64,000 nucleotides of DNA from Pseudoprevotella muciniphila (GCF_003265305.2 NZ_CP033459.1:806001-870000); one strand, 5' to 3'; counted from the stretch's first letter, positions 36,646 through 45,901 are shown. Notes: generated by a model not told the origin, from the sequence alone. Translations and numbers: made by a program.

Positions 36646-37030
36646 GATTTTTTTGAATCTATCTATCATAGACAACTTTATCCGCTGACCCACTTTATTT
36701 CTTTCGTTGATTATATGTCATGCAGTGCAGAAACCTACACTTCTCTTGGTGGCTCCAATGGTTGTGCAGATCAGCTCACCAATTGGGACGGAACGAAGAA
36801 ACTTGGTTTGGGGACTGTAACGAAGAAGAAAGGTAAGTCTTATTGAGGCAAACATAGCAAATAAGTTGGAGCGATTTGCAGCAAATTGAGTCTGTAAGTC
36901 GCTCTCAACTGTTAAAATGCAACAAAAAAGCAAAGAATTATAGGAGTGTTTGATGGTATTCCGATATTTATTTTTATCTTTATATCCAAAATCTGACAAT
37001 TCATAATTAAAACATTCAAATTTTAGAGTT
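36646..37030. other. Gene-poor gap at the left edge of the defence island
   Basis: About 385 bases. A 43-codon frame (36715-36846) reads MSCSAETYTSLGGSNGCADQ and onward but has no recognised family and no promoter; it could be a remnant. TATCTTTA at 36975-36982 resembles a -7 box for the TerB-like gene. Base composition turns AT-rich here. Confidence 0.4.
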
Positions 37031-38374
37031 ATGACCAAGAAACAACGGACGGCGATAGCTCGGATTATCAGTGAGATGATAAAGGCTGATAATATCATCG
37101 AGGAGAGCGAGATTAAAGACATGAAACACCTCATGTCCGAGTACTCCATCGCTCATCAAGAGATGAGTGATGCCCGGAAAATTCGTTTCTCGGATGCAGT
37201 CAACACGTTGAAAGAATTGTCTATTAAAGAGCGTAAGGCTTTCTTCGACCACATTTATAGTATTGCCTTAAGCGACAATATCTGTGTACCACGTGAGGCA
37301 CTGCTACTCATTGCTTTACAATACAGTCTGATTGAGAACGACAGGAAGGCAGAAGATGGTAAACCCTTCCCCAAGCCTTATCTTATCTCCTGTCCCACTG
37401 GCGAGGCCAGTTTCAACGACCAGTATATGGTCTATCTGGAAAGTTCTTATGATGAAGAACGCAATGGAGAATTGAATCAGCACTTCCGTTTGTTGGTTAC
37501 GATTACACGTCTCTGTGGCTTCAACTTCATATATATTCCCAAAATGGTGGAAGAGTTTCGAAGCATGAACGAGCAATACGTTAAGGATGTCATCAGCTAT
37601 ATGGCTCCTAACCTCGAAGATGCTTTCATACAGCAGGTCTATGACCGCCTTTGTAATATGACCACAGTTGACTTCTTCCGCAATGTGCTGTATGAACGCT
37701 TGCAGGTGAAGGCACTCCACAACACGCCACCTTCTCTTCTTATAAATATTGGAACATCCGTCGTGCCCTATTGCAGTGCTGGCGGTTCGATACAATACTA
37801 TACGGAGTTCCTCTGTATTCCCATCTCGTCAAGTATTCTAACATTGGTCGATGACATTCTGGGATTCTATCAGAGCAAGGTCAGCATCCGCCAGTCGATA
37901 ACCATCAGCGACAGCAAGGGTCAGTTCAAGTATTTCGGCTTCTATAAAGCCCTCTTCGATTTCCTCGTTGCTCCTCCGCCAGTTGCACCAGACTTGGTGT
38001 TCTTGGGACAAAACATGAAGACTGGCAGGTATCAAGTAGCCTTTAAGTTTGATGATGGTAACGAGAAAAGGTTGACGTTCACTCCCAGAGAATACGACAT
38101 CTATTTCCAAGTTACTATAAAGTCCTACAAGTCGCGCACCAAGGGTTTGCCCGTCATTTACGATAAACATATCAAGCCGACCATTGCCCATCTGAAGAGC
38201 AAGATTAGTAGTGAGATTCCCGATTTGACTTATTCCAACCAGTACAAGCCGGAAAGAGAGGGCAATGCCTACATCTTGCGATTGGACAAATCGAAAGTCT
38301 TTGTTAGAGTCAGTAAGTCCAACTGCGATTGTGAATGTGAAGATATTCCCATTGTCAAATATGTCAAGAAGTGA
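37031..38374 (+). CDS. TerB-like N-terminal domain protein, defence-island component
   Basis: A 447-residue protein. Residues 1-115 look like a TerB-type all-helical domain (ISEMIKADNIIEESEIKDMK, LSDNICVPREALLLIALQYS). The rest is not recognised; it is mixed alpha/beta and includes VTITRLCGFNFIYIPKMVEE, FLVAPPPVAPDLVFLGQN and a C-terminal Cys-rich SNCDCECED. TerB domains occur in tellurite/stress operons and several phage-defence loci. It is the first plus-strand gene of the island, 136 bases upstream of the first DuOB gene. A second, small TerB lies at 47786. Confidence 0.72.
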   Translation: MTKKQRTAIARIISEMIKADNIIEESEIKDMKHLMSEYSIAHQEMSDARKIRFSDAVNTLKELSIKERKAFFDHIYSIALSDNICVPREALLLIALQYSLIENDRKAEDGKPFPKPYLISCPTGEASFNDQYMVYLESSYDEERNGELNQHFRLLVTITRLCGFNFIYIPKMVEEFRSMNEQYVKDVISYMAPNLEDAFIQQVYDRLCNMTTVDFFRNVLYERLQVKALHNTPPSLLINIGTSVVPYCSAGGSIQYYTEFLCIPISSSILTLVDDILGFYQSKVSIRQSITISDSKGQFKYFGFYKALFDFLVAPPPVAPDLVFLGQNMKTGRYQVAFKFDDGNEKRLTFTPREYDIYFQVTIKSYKSRTKGLPVIYDKHIKPTIAHLKSKISSEIPDLTYSNQYKPEREGNAYILRLDKSKVFVRVSKSNCDCECEDIPIVKYVKK

Positions 38375-38390
38375 TTTCCATACCCCTCGA

Positions 38391-38481
38391 CAACGTTGCA
38401 GCGATTTCAACGCCATTTTGCCATCTTTGCATGGCAATGTTGCAGTTTTGATGTGCAATGCAGATATTCTCCTCATCTTTG
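38391..38481 (+). promoter_or_regulatory. Operator/promoter element E1 upstream of the first DuOB gene
   Basis: CAACGTTGCAGC, then ATTTTGCCATCTTTGCATGG and CAATGTTGC, then a second CATCTTTG box. It aligns without gaps to 41430-41520: the palindromes are 44 bases apart in both, and the second box is 84 bases from the first in both. The ATG is at 38511. Confidence 0.7.
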
Positions 38482-38510
38482 CACCAGAAAACAATCTAAA
38501 AGCAAAGAGT

Positions 38511-39179
38511 ATGGAAAAACAAATCATCTGTATGGGCAACTCCTACAAAAACGGCGGCAGATGTCTCGCTGGTATTGAAATTCAGAATACAGCATCTGGC
38601 ATTTCAATTGTAAGAAATCAAAATGGTATTCCCAATTGGATAAGACCTGTGATGTCGAATGGTGATAATGGCCTGCCCGAATATCTCGTAGGCTCATTCA
38701 ACTTGCTTGATATACTTGTTGTAGATGTAACAGATGCAGTCCCAACTGGAGCGCATTGTGAAAATGTACATTTTAACTCTATTAGAAAAGTAGGAAGACT
38801 TGGACAGAACAGTCAAAACCTCACCCCCCTTTGTGACACATGGCACTCCTTGATTTTTGGTAACAGGGGGAAGGCCGTTCCTAATGAAGTATTTGAGAAT
38901 GGTAACTATTCGCTTATGTTTATCATGCCTGAAAGTCCAGTCATCATTATGCAGTACGACGATTATGGTCATGAGAAATTTCGCATACAATTTTCTTACA
39001 ACGGCACACAGTATGATTTCCCATTGACTGATACTAGATACATTAACGCACTTCGTTCTAGAACTAAGAATTGTGGACAGAGGAATACAGGCGATTTGTA
39101 TCTCACATTGTCGCTTGGGGTTAACCATTACGATTGGCACTATAAATTGGTTGCCGGAGTTATTGATTTAACAGCTTAA
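38511..39179 (+). CDS. DuOB (dual OB) domain-containing protein, short copy
   Basis: A 222-residue protein opening with IICMGNSYKNGGRCLAGIEI, the N-terminal signature of the dual-OB family as I remember it; further shared motifs are LIFGNRGKAVP and LYLTLSLGVNHYDWHYKLVA. The ATG at 38511 is chosen over a longer frame because the upstream part lies in the preceding gene and promoter element. OB folds often bind single-stranded nucleic acid. It pairs with the paralogue at 40366 and encloses two DUF488 genes, so the proteins probably act together. Confidence 0.75.
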   Translation: MEKQIICMGNSYKNGGRCLAGIEIQNTASGISIVRNQNGIPNWIRPVMSNGDNGLPEYLVGSFNLLDILVVDVTDAVPTGAHCENVHFNSIRKVGRLGQNSQNLTPLCDTWHSLIFGNRGKAVPNEVFENGNYSLMFIMPESPVIIMQYDDYGHEKFRIQFSYNGTQYDFPLTDTRYINALRSRTKNCGQRNTGDLYLTLSLGVNHYDWHYKLVAGVIDLTA

Positions 39180-39185
39180 TAAACT

Positions 39186-39863
39186 ATGATTAAAAGACAG
39201 TTGTTTTCAGTCGGACATTCCAACCAAAGTATAGAAGAATTCTATCAACTTTTAGAATCACAAAGAATAGACTGTATTCTTGATGTGAGGAGTATGCCCT
39301 ATAGTAAATACACGCCACAATTCAATGAGGAAGTCCTCAGATCGTGGCTTAAAAAACAAGGTGTATTGTATGTCCCATTTGGCAAGCACTTTGGGGCAAG
39401 ACGTTCCGATTGCTTAAAAGAAACAACATTTGTCAAGAAAGGTGTCAAAGAAACAAAACCACAGGTCAATTTCGAACTGGGTGTAACAACTCCCGCTTTC
39501 TTAAACGGCGTAGAAAGACTGAATAAAGCACTGAATCAAAACAGAAGAGTATCGTTGATGTGCTCAGAAGCAGATCCATTAGGCTGTCATCGCTTTTCTT
39601 TCATCTCAAGATATTTCTATGACTTAGGATGGGATGTTCTGCACATCATGCGCGATGAAGATTCTGGCGACCCCATTACCCGCTCACATCAGATATTGGA
39701 GGAGGCAATGATACTTGACTATGTGAAACGGAATAAACTCAAATCAGTGGGAGGTCAGATGACAGATTCACTATTCGCAGATTTTGGCGATGGGTATGAT
39801 GAACAGCAACAACGTGTTGACGCTTACCGGTTAAAGAATCATGAAATAGGATGGGTTCCTTAG
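39186..39863 (+). CDS. DUF488 family protein, copy 1
   Basis: A 225-residue DUF488 protein: the opening SVGHSNQSIEEFYQLLESQR, the DVRSMPYSKYTPQFNEE motif, and SLMCSEADPLGCHRFSFISR with the conserved Cys pair and His-Arg of the family. The fold resembles a Rossmann-like nuclease or hydrolase; the reaction is not known. It begins 6 bases after the DuOB stop, so it is translated from the same message. The C-terminal DYVKRNKLKSVGGQMTDSLF extension is absent from copy 2. Confidence 0.85.
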   Translation: MIKRQLFSVGHSNQSIEEFYQLLESQRIDCILDVRSMPYSKYTPQFNEEVLRSWLKKQGVLYVPFGKHFGARRSDCLKETTFVKKGVKETKPQVNFELGVTTPAFLNGVERLNKALNQNRRVSLMCSEADPLGCHRFSFISRYFYDLGWDVLHIMRDEDSGDPITRSHQILEEAMILDYVKRNKLKSVGGQMTDSLFADFGDGYDEQQQRVDAYRLKNHEIGWVP

Positions 39864-39864
39864 T

Positions 39865-40353
39865 ATGACAACAATGAAACAACAGATGAATATTAAAAAC
39901 AACAGAGATATGATTACACTATTTACAATTGGATTCACGAAGAAAAGTGCAGAGCTGTTCTTTGAACTTCTAAAGAAAAATAAGGTTAAGCAGCTCGTTG
40001 ACATTCGAATTAGCAATAGTAGCCAACTTTCAGGTTTCGCAAAAGGGAAAGACCTTAAATATTTTGTTAAGCAAATCTGTGGCATAGATTATAAGCATAT
40101 TACTGATTTTGCACCAACAAAAGATTTATTGAACAGATGGCATAAGGAAATGATTACATGGCCAGAATACATCGAGGAATTTACGAAAACTCTCAAACAA
40201 CGTGATATTATAAAGAAGTATGGAATAAAACAGTTCGATGGATCTTGCTTCCTTTGTAGTGAAGAAGATCCAGAAATGTGCCATCGACGTCTTCTTGCCG
40301 AATATATGAAGAAGCATTCCATTGAAGAAGTTAAAATAGTACATTTAGTATAA
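39865..40353 (+). CDS. DUF488 family protein, copy 2
   Basis: A protein of up to 162 residues; an internal ATG at 39910 (MITLFTIGFTKKSAELFFEL) gives the more typical N-terminus. Shared family marks are LVDIRISNSSQLSGFAKGKD and SCFLCSEEDPEMCHRRLLAE. It starts one base after copy 1 stops. Divergence from copy 1 is large, so the duplication is old or each copy has its own partner (inference). Confidence 0.83.
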   Translation: MTTMKQQMNIKNNRDMITLFTIGFTKKSAELFFELLKKNKVKQLVDIRISNSSQLSGFAKGKDLKYFVKQICGIDYKHITDFAPTKDLLNRWHKEMITWPEYIEEFTKTLKQRDIIKKYGIKQFDGSCFLCSEEDPEMCHRRLLAEYMKKHSIEEVKIVHLV

Positions 40354-40365
40354 CAACTCCAATAT

Positions 40366-41373
40366 ATGGATAAGTACTTCATTTGCTTAGCAAACTCATA
40401 CAAACGTGGAGGACGTTGCATTGCTGGGATAGAAATCGCTTTCAATGCAAATGGCGAATTCAGTCCAATTCGTAATAATGACGGCAGACCTCGATGGATT
40501 CGGCCAATAGCAAAAACCACACATGGGGAGATTCCAAATTACATGGCAGAAGACATAAAGATGTTTTCTATAATCAAACTCTCAAATGTAGTTCCATGTC
40601 CCAATAAGGCTCATAGAGAAAATGTGTATTATTCAAAACTAGAACAATATGAATGTAACTTATCCTTTGATGATAACATTATTAAACAATTCATTGACAA
40701 CAAACATCAATCAATTTTCTATAACAGAGGACGCGCAGTATTAGCAGAGCAACTAATGGAGATTAATTACTCTTTAATGCTAATACATGCTGAAAATGCA
40801 TATGCTTATATTGATGAAAACAGAGAGAAGTCCAAAAACAGAATAAAGTTTTCATATTATGGTTCAGAATATGACTTTCCGATTACAGATCCAGCCTTTA
40901 TGGAAAAGCTGAAAAGGGCTCCTGAAAAGTATATGCACATAAATGATGTTTATCTAACGCTTTCATTAGGATTGGAATTTGAAGGTTGGCATCATAAGTT
41001 AGTGGCAGGTGTAATAGATACACATATTCCATGCAACTCTAATCAGAAAACGAACACACAAGCATCATGCCAACAAGACCAACTAATTTGGTTTGACAAA
41101 TACGAAAATGAACTAATAAGTCTTCTTGACAAGAAGAACGAAATAGAAGAAAAGATTAACGATGTCCGTGCAAAGATACTACAAGGAATGGAGTCTCATG
41201 GCCTGGACAAAATACATTCTAAACAAATCTCCGTTAATTATACGCCACCAAAGACTATTATGCAATTTGATAGTCGAGCATTCCGAACAGAGAATGAAGA
41301 ACTTTATAGCAACTATTGCAAACCTAAACAACGAGAAGCATCAATTGTAGTAAGAAGGAATGTAAAAGACTAA
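40366..41373 (+). CDS. DuOB domain-containing protein with Gp157-like tail
   Basis: A 335-residue paralogue of the 38511 gene: ICLANSYKRGGRCIAGIEIA, FYNRGRAVLAEQLMEINYSL, VYLTLSLGLEFEGWHHKLVA. The extra C-terminal 110 residues hold a coiled coil (EIEEKINDVRAKILQGMESH) and then YTPPKTIMQFDSRAFRTENE, similar to the ends of phage Gp157/YqaJ-associated proteins that accompany recombination nucleases. It starts 12 bases after the second DUF488 gene and closes the mirrored four-gene unit. Confidence 0.75.
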   Translation: MDKYFICLANSYKRGGRCIAGIEIAFNANGEFSPIRNNDGRPRWIRPIAKTTHGEIPNYMAEDIKMFSIIKLSNVVPCPNKAHRENVYYSKLEQYECNLSFDDNIIKQFIDNKHQSIFYNRGRAVLAEQLMEINYSLMLIHAENAYAYIDENREKSKNRIKFSYYGSEYDFPITDPAFMEKLKRAPEKYMHINDVYLTLSLGLEFEGWHHKLVAGVIDTHIPCNSNQKTNTQASCQQDQLIWFDKYENELISLLDKKNEIEEKINDVRAKILQGMESHGLDKIHSKQISVNYTPPKTIMQFDSRAFRTENEELYSNYCKPKQREASIVVRRNVKD

Positions 41374-41429
41374 ATTGGTGTTTGTAATGGGTATTATGCG
41401 TCAAAAACAGACAGTCTGACTTAGAATTG

Positions 41430-41520
41430 CAACGTTGCAGCCACAACTATACTATTTTACTATCTTTTCATGGCAACGTTGCTAAAACGAATAATAACGC
41501 AATTTTAGCCTTTATCTTCG
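41430..41520 (+). promoter_or_regulatory. Operator/promoter element E2 upstream of the reverse transcriptase gene
   Basis: GCAACGTTGC (41429-41438) and GCAACGTTGC (41473-41482) frame TATCTTTTCATGG, followed by TATCTTCG at 41513. The layout is base-for-base that of E1. The RT ATG is at 41550. Confidence 0.7.
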
Positions 41521-41549
41521 CTGTATGAAACATAAAAAACAATGAACTA

Positions 41550-43247
41550 ATGAAGGGGAAAACCAAGAAAAACAGTAATTCTAATTGTAACATGGAAAGG
41601 ATGTCAAAAAACATCTTATCACTAACCTCCTATGAAGCTTTTGATTTCTTTATGAAATCAGAACAGTTTCATAGTTTTGAACTGCCCGAATATTTTGACT
41701 TCAACAGAGTTCTCTCATGGGTAAAGGAAAATATTGGAGATAAGAAATATGAAGACTGCCTCAATGATGTAAAACCAGACGAACTTCCAAATGTCAATCT
41801 TGACATTCTCTTAAACAAGGATGGGCATTACGCAGTTCGTCCTTTGATTCTCGCCAATCCATTTCTCTATTACTTCTTAGCAAGAGAAGTGTGTTGTCCT
41901 TCTGGGTGGGAAGCAATCCTGCAATGTTTCAAGGCATACACCGTGCCAAACCTCACCTCTTGCGCCTTGCCTGTCATACCAGAAAAAGTTGAGCCATTCC
42001 ACAAGTCAGCAACCATCTTTAATTGGTGGAATGCAATGGAACAGCGCTCGATAGAACTGTCATTAGAATATCGATACATGTTTGTTACCGATATTACTAA
42101 TTGTTATGGTTGTATCATTCCCCAATCCATAGAATGGGCCTTAGCATGTAAAAACACAAAGCATGAGAATGATAAAAACCGCCAGTTGGCAGCGAACATT
42201 CAAAAATATCTACGTGCCCTTCAGCATGGTCATAACATCGGTATTCCTCAGGGAAGTGCATTGTTCGACTTCGTTGGTGAAATAGTACTTGGTTATTCTG
42301 ACCTGCTCTTGCATGAGGCATTACAGAGAAAGAAAATTAAAGATTACGAAATTATCCGCTATCGTGATGATTATAGGGTATTCTGCAATGATAAAGACAC
42401 ATTGGAACAGATTTCCTATATCCTGCAATCCGTTCTTGAAAGTCTGAACTTCAGGATGAATTCGCAGAAAACAAAAATCAGCGATACTATCGTCATTGAT
42501 TCTATCAAACCTGATAAACTGTTCTACATATACAACACCCCCATCTTCAACAAAAAAGGCGTTGATTTCGATAGTTTTGAGAAGCACTTGATATATATCT
42601 TGATGTATGGTCGCCAATTCCCAAATGGAGGTCAACTAAAAAACCTGCTTTCTGATCTTGACAAACGCATAGAGAATAGACTACAATCTAAAGAAAGCCA
42701 GTCAAAAAACAGAGAGAACTGGGAAGATGTTGATTTGGGTGAAGCCGAAAATACATCAAAAAAAGAAAACGTCTTCTCTAATCTGAAAAAATACAATAGT
42801 TCAGAATTCATACCAGGTGGAAGCATCCGTGCCATGTCAGCCGTTGCCACACAAATAGCATTGGAAAATGTTACCGTGAGCCACTACGCGCTGCGCGTCA
42901 TCAGCCGTATGGTAGATTCGCTGAAAGACATGAAAGAGAAACGAGACATCATCAGCAAAGTTTACGACAAACTCTGCAAACAACACAACTCTGACTACAA
43001 CCAACTCTGGCTTCAGAACATCACCTACACACAAGACAAGAAGCGCAAGAAATCACCATACACACTTCGTCTCTGTAAATTAGTAATGGGAAATATTGAT
43101 GATCCACTATGGAACAACGAGTGGATAAAGCCAGAACTTTCTGACGACTTGCCCTGCCAATCCATTGTCAACAAGGAAACCTTGAAGAAGGTTACACCGA
43201 TAATAGTGTTTAGAGAAACGAGAGCATATAAAGAACATATTTTTTAA
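41550..43247 (+). CDS. Reverse transcriptase, defence-associated type not assigned
   Basis: A 565-residue RT. Motif A is FVTDITNCYGCI (Asp181), motif B NIGIPQGSALFDFVGEIV, motif C RYRDDYRVF (Asp273, Asp274), motif D LNFRMNSQKTK. All catalytic acids are present. The N-terminal 150 residues have no maturase or CRISPR-type domain, and the 280-residue C-terminal part is helical and not recognised. The gene stands behind operator E2 and before a PLD-family protein. It resembles RTs of the unknown-group/DRT class rather than retrons or group II introns; no retron msr-msd was seen. A start at 41592 is also possible. Confidence 0.85.
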   Translation: MKGKTKKNSNSNCNMERMSKNILSLTSYEAFDFFMKSEQFHSFELPEYFDFNRVLSWVKENIGDKKYEDCLNDVKPDELPNVNLDILLNKDGHYAVRPLILANPFLYYFLAREVCCPSGWEAILQCFKAYTVPNLTSCALPVIPEKVEPFHKSATIFNWWNAMEQRSIELSLEYRYMFVTDITNCYGCIIPQSIEWALACKNTKHENDKNRQLAANIQKYLRALQHGHNIGIPQGSALFDFVGEIVLGYSDLLLHEALQRKKIKDYEIIRYRDDYRVFCNDKDTLEQISYILQSVLESLNFRMNSQKTKISDTIVIDSIKPDKLFYIYNTPIFNKKGVDFDSFEKHLIYILMYGRQFPNGGQLKNLLSDLDKRIENRLQSKESQSKNRENWEDVDLGEAENTSKKENVFSNLKKYNSSEFIPGGSIRAMSAVATQIALENVTVSHYALRVISRMVDSLKDMKEKRDIISKVYDKLCKQHNSDYNQLWLQNITYTQDKKRKKSPYTLRLCKLVMGNIDDPLWNNEWIKPELSDDLPCQSIVNKETLKKVTPIIVFRETRAYKEHIF

Positions 43248-43282
43248 TATAGATTATAAACAAATTCAAAAATAATATCATT

Positions 43283-45319
43283 ATGAATAAGAATGACAAA
43301 AAGATATGTAGAATTTTAAACTACATACCTCGCGAAAGAACTTTTGAAGTCGAGGATTTGACGTCAAAAACGAAAGGAGTAGTTGTTTTCGTCAACAACT
43401 ATCAGGACATTCCAATTTTGAAAGAGGCCTACAAAAATGGGAAGAACATACCTCTCTATTTTGATAGATATGAAGGTGGAAACGCTTTGTTCTCTTATAA
43501 AGAAATTATATCTAAAGTTGTTGAGGAAAAGCCTCAGGTAGAGATAAAAGCTTTATTTTCTGGAAATGACAATGAGTTTAACACTAATCTATTTGATGCT
43601 CTATTATGTTCAATAGGAGAGACTATTGATACAGAAGAAAAGTACAATCTTGCAAAACAACTTCTGCAAGCAAATAAAGAACTGAAAGTAAGAGGAGGGT
43701 TGGCCAAAGACTTCTTCAGAATGTCTTCACCATTATATCAGAAGAAATTTTGGGAAGAGGGAATATTACCATATTTTTCAAACTTTGGAATAAGAAAGAT
43801 ATGGTCAAAAGCAGATGAAGATGAGAAAGATTTGATTGTACAAAGACTCGGAATTGCAATTCAACCACAAAACAAAACAAGTGTGGAATGCCACTTTGAA
43901 CAAATAGGGGAAGAAGTTGTTAAAAATATTAGATCTGCCAAGAAGTCTATTAAAATAGCAATGGCTTGGTTTACTAATTATAATATTTTCAGAGTTATTA
44001 AACAAAAGCTTGAAAAGAGTGATGTAGACATTACACTTGTAACTAATAACGACCTAATCAATAATGGTGGTTATTGTCTAAATTTAAACAAACTTATTGA
44101 CGCTGGATTGAAAATATACCTATATGAGTATCCCGACATGCTTCATCACAAGTTCTGTATTATAGATGAAGAATTGGTGATGACAGGCTCATATAACTGG
44201 ACTTTCTTCTCCGAAGCAATTAACCGTGAGAATATGATTGTCATAAAGAATAACGAAAAAGTAATTGAATCTTTTCTCAAAGAGTTTAATTATATCATTA
44301 GTGGGCGCTTAGCAATAGATAAAATGCCAGAAGCAGTTCCTGAGCGTCCCGAATATGATAGAAGTTCTTTCAAACAGTACATTAGTGAAGAACTTATTTT
44401 AAGAACTATAAGACGAATTGGGAATGCCCGAGAAAATATAAGTCGTGCGAAAAAACTATCTCCATCATATGCTTCTGTGACAAGAGCTATTCAAGATTTG
44501 AATATAACTCCTGACAACAATAGTGTATCAACACAGGCCTTAGAATCAGCAGCTGCCACTACTGCTATAGAAGAAAGAAGAGTACAAATAGCCTCTGATC
44601 AACAACAATTACAGGAATTAGGAACTCAAAGAGATAAAATACAAACACAACAACGGGTGATAAATCAGCGACAGCAAGAAGTTCAAGCCCAAGCACAGCA
44701 AATTGCAGAAAATGAAGAAATTTCAGAAGAGGAAAAAAACGATTTGCAGGAAAATGTCCGCCTACAAGAAGAACAACTACACAAAGAGGAAGAACAACTT
44801 AATAATACCTTGAATGAAGTAGATCAAGTAACTATGAGGTTGCAGCAGGCTGTGCAAGAAGCTCAAGAAGAAATCAGTACAATACAGGGAACATCTCAAA
44901 TTGAAACTCAAGGTGGAAGAGGAACATTGAAAATTAATTTGAAGTGGAACACCACTGACGACTTAGATTTACATGTTTTCGATCCTGACAATTTTGAAAT
45001 ATACTATGCAAAGAAGGAGCATGTATGTAATGGTGTAAAAGGGCTACTTGATATTGATGCAAATGCAAGTAATCCTTATACGAAATCTCCACAAGAAAAT
45101 ATATATTGGGAAGAGGGGAAAAATGCCCCCATAGGAAAATACAAAGTTCAAGTTGTTTTATACAAAAAACGCGATAATGTGGAAAATATACCATTTACAG
45201 TTACAGTCTTCCCTGACAAAGGAGAAACAAAAACTTTCATGGGGAAAATTAATGTTGAAAATTCCCCCAAAGATATCGTTAACTTTGAGTATTCTGAAAA
45301 TGGAATAACGTATTTATAA
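43283..45319 (+). CDS. PLD-family nuclease-like protein with coiled coil and DUF2135-like tail
   Basis: A 678-residue protein. Residues 1-60 look OB/cold-shock-like (RILNYIPRERTFEVEDLTSK). Residues about 210-345 carry one HKD motif, HHKFCIIDEELVMTGSYNWT, as in dimeric PLD nucleases. Residues about 430-555 form a Gln/Glu-rich coiled coil (QQRVINQRQQEVQAQAQQIA). The C-terminal 110 residues (LKWNTTDDLDLHVFDP, YWEEGKNAPIGKYKVQVVLY) resemble DUF2135/YfaP beta domains. It starts 35 bases after the RT gene and is followed by a terminator. It may be the effector of the system (inference). Confidence 0.8.
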   Translation: MNKNDKKICRILNYIPRERTFEVEDLTSKTKGVVVFVNNYQDIPILKEAYKNGKNIPLYFDRYEGGNALFSYKEIISKVVEEKPQVEIKALFSGNDNEFNTNLFDALLCSIGETIDTEEKYNLAKQLLQANKELKVRGGLAKDFFRMSSPLYQKKFWEEGILPYFSNFGIRKIWSKADEDEKDLIVQRLGIAIQPQNKTSVECHFEQIGEEVVKNIRSAKKSIKIAMAWFTNYNIFRVIKQKLEKSDVDITLVTNNDLINNGGYCLNLNKLIDAGLKIYLYEYPDMLHHKFCIIDEELVMTGSYNWTFFSEAINRENMIVIKNNEKVIESFLKEFNYIISGRLAIDKMPEAVPERPEYDRSSFKQYISEELILRTIRRIGNARENISRAKKLSPSYASVTRAIQDLNITPDNNSVSTQALESAAATTAIEERRVQIASDQQQLQELGTQRDKIQTQQRVINQRQQEVQAQAQQIAENEEISEEEKNDLQENVRLQEEQLHKEEEQLNNTLNEVDQVTMRLQQAVQEAQEEISTIQGTSQIETQGGRGTLKINLKWNTTDDLDLHVFDPDNFEIYYAKKEHVCNGVKGLLDIDANASNPYTKSPQENIYWEEGKNAPIGKYKVQVVLYKKRDNVENIPFTVTVFPDKGETKTFMGKINVENSPKDIVNFEYSENGITYL

Positions 45320-45400
45320 TTCTTGCTGTCTAGTAAAACGTTTTGGTCAGAATAATAAATTATTGGTGTCCGCTAAACTTTAAAAATGATAGAATCACCT

Positions 45401-45441
45401 ATCCGCAGTGCCGATAAATAGGCATTGCGGATTTATTTTTT
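45401..45441 (+). terminator. Terminator after the PLD-protein gene
   Basis: ATCCGCAGTGCC and GGCATTGCGGAT pair (one G-T) around an eight-base loop, followed by TTATTTTTT. It ends the plus-strand defence block, although it lies just inside the inferred IS end. Confidence 0.75.
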
Positions 45442-45484
45442 AAAAAGTAAGCCCCCTTACACACATGATTGGGCTATATCCATT

Positions 45485-45623
45485 GGCTGTCCGCTAAAAC
45501 GAGCCATAAAAGGTCAAAAAGATATCTTCCATCTATCCTTGGATACTTATTAACAGCTGGCGATGGAAGAATGTCGTTCAATTAAAAGGCTTTATTTCGC
45601 CATTTTATTAGGCTGTACGCTAA
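45485..45623. repeat. Two further copies of the IS end motif
   Basis: ATTGGCTGTCCGCTAAA (from 45482) and ATTAGGCTGTACGCTAAA (from 45607) repeat the end motif seen at 45363, at spacings of 121 and 126 bases. They may be solo IS ends left by earlier insertions. Confidence 0.6.
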
Positions 45624-45901
45624 AAAAAGAAGGACAGTAAGAACAAAGAGGCTTACTTCTGAAAAAACAGACCAGCAATCGCTTATAATCACGGTTCGCA
45701 TGTCGTTTAAGTCGCACTAAAAAATTTTAGCTTCCTAAGATATTGTGCAAGTATTTTGATGAAATTTTTCGTCAGAAAGTGCAACATTATTGAATTTGGT
45801 ACATAAATTATCTTATCTGCCGTGTAGATGCCTGTCTGTGAACTTCCCATTTGGCTTGGGCACCCTATTGTATTTTTTTCATAGTTGATGATTAAACGTC
45901 T

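Noticed and set aside
36715-36846. 43-codon frame after dnaK
   Set aside because: No promoter, ribosome site or known family; kept only as a possible remnant.
41374-41549. Retron msr-msd upstream of the RT
   Set aside because: No inverted a1/a2 arms with a branching G were found, and the same sequence type also precedes the DuOB gene.
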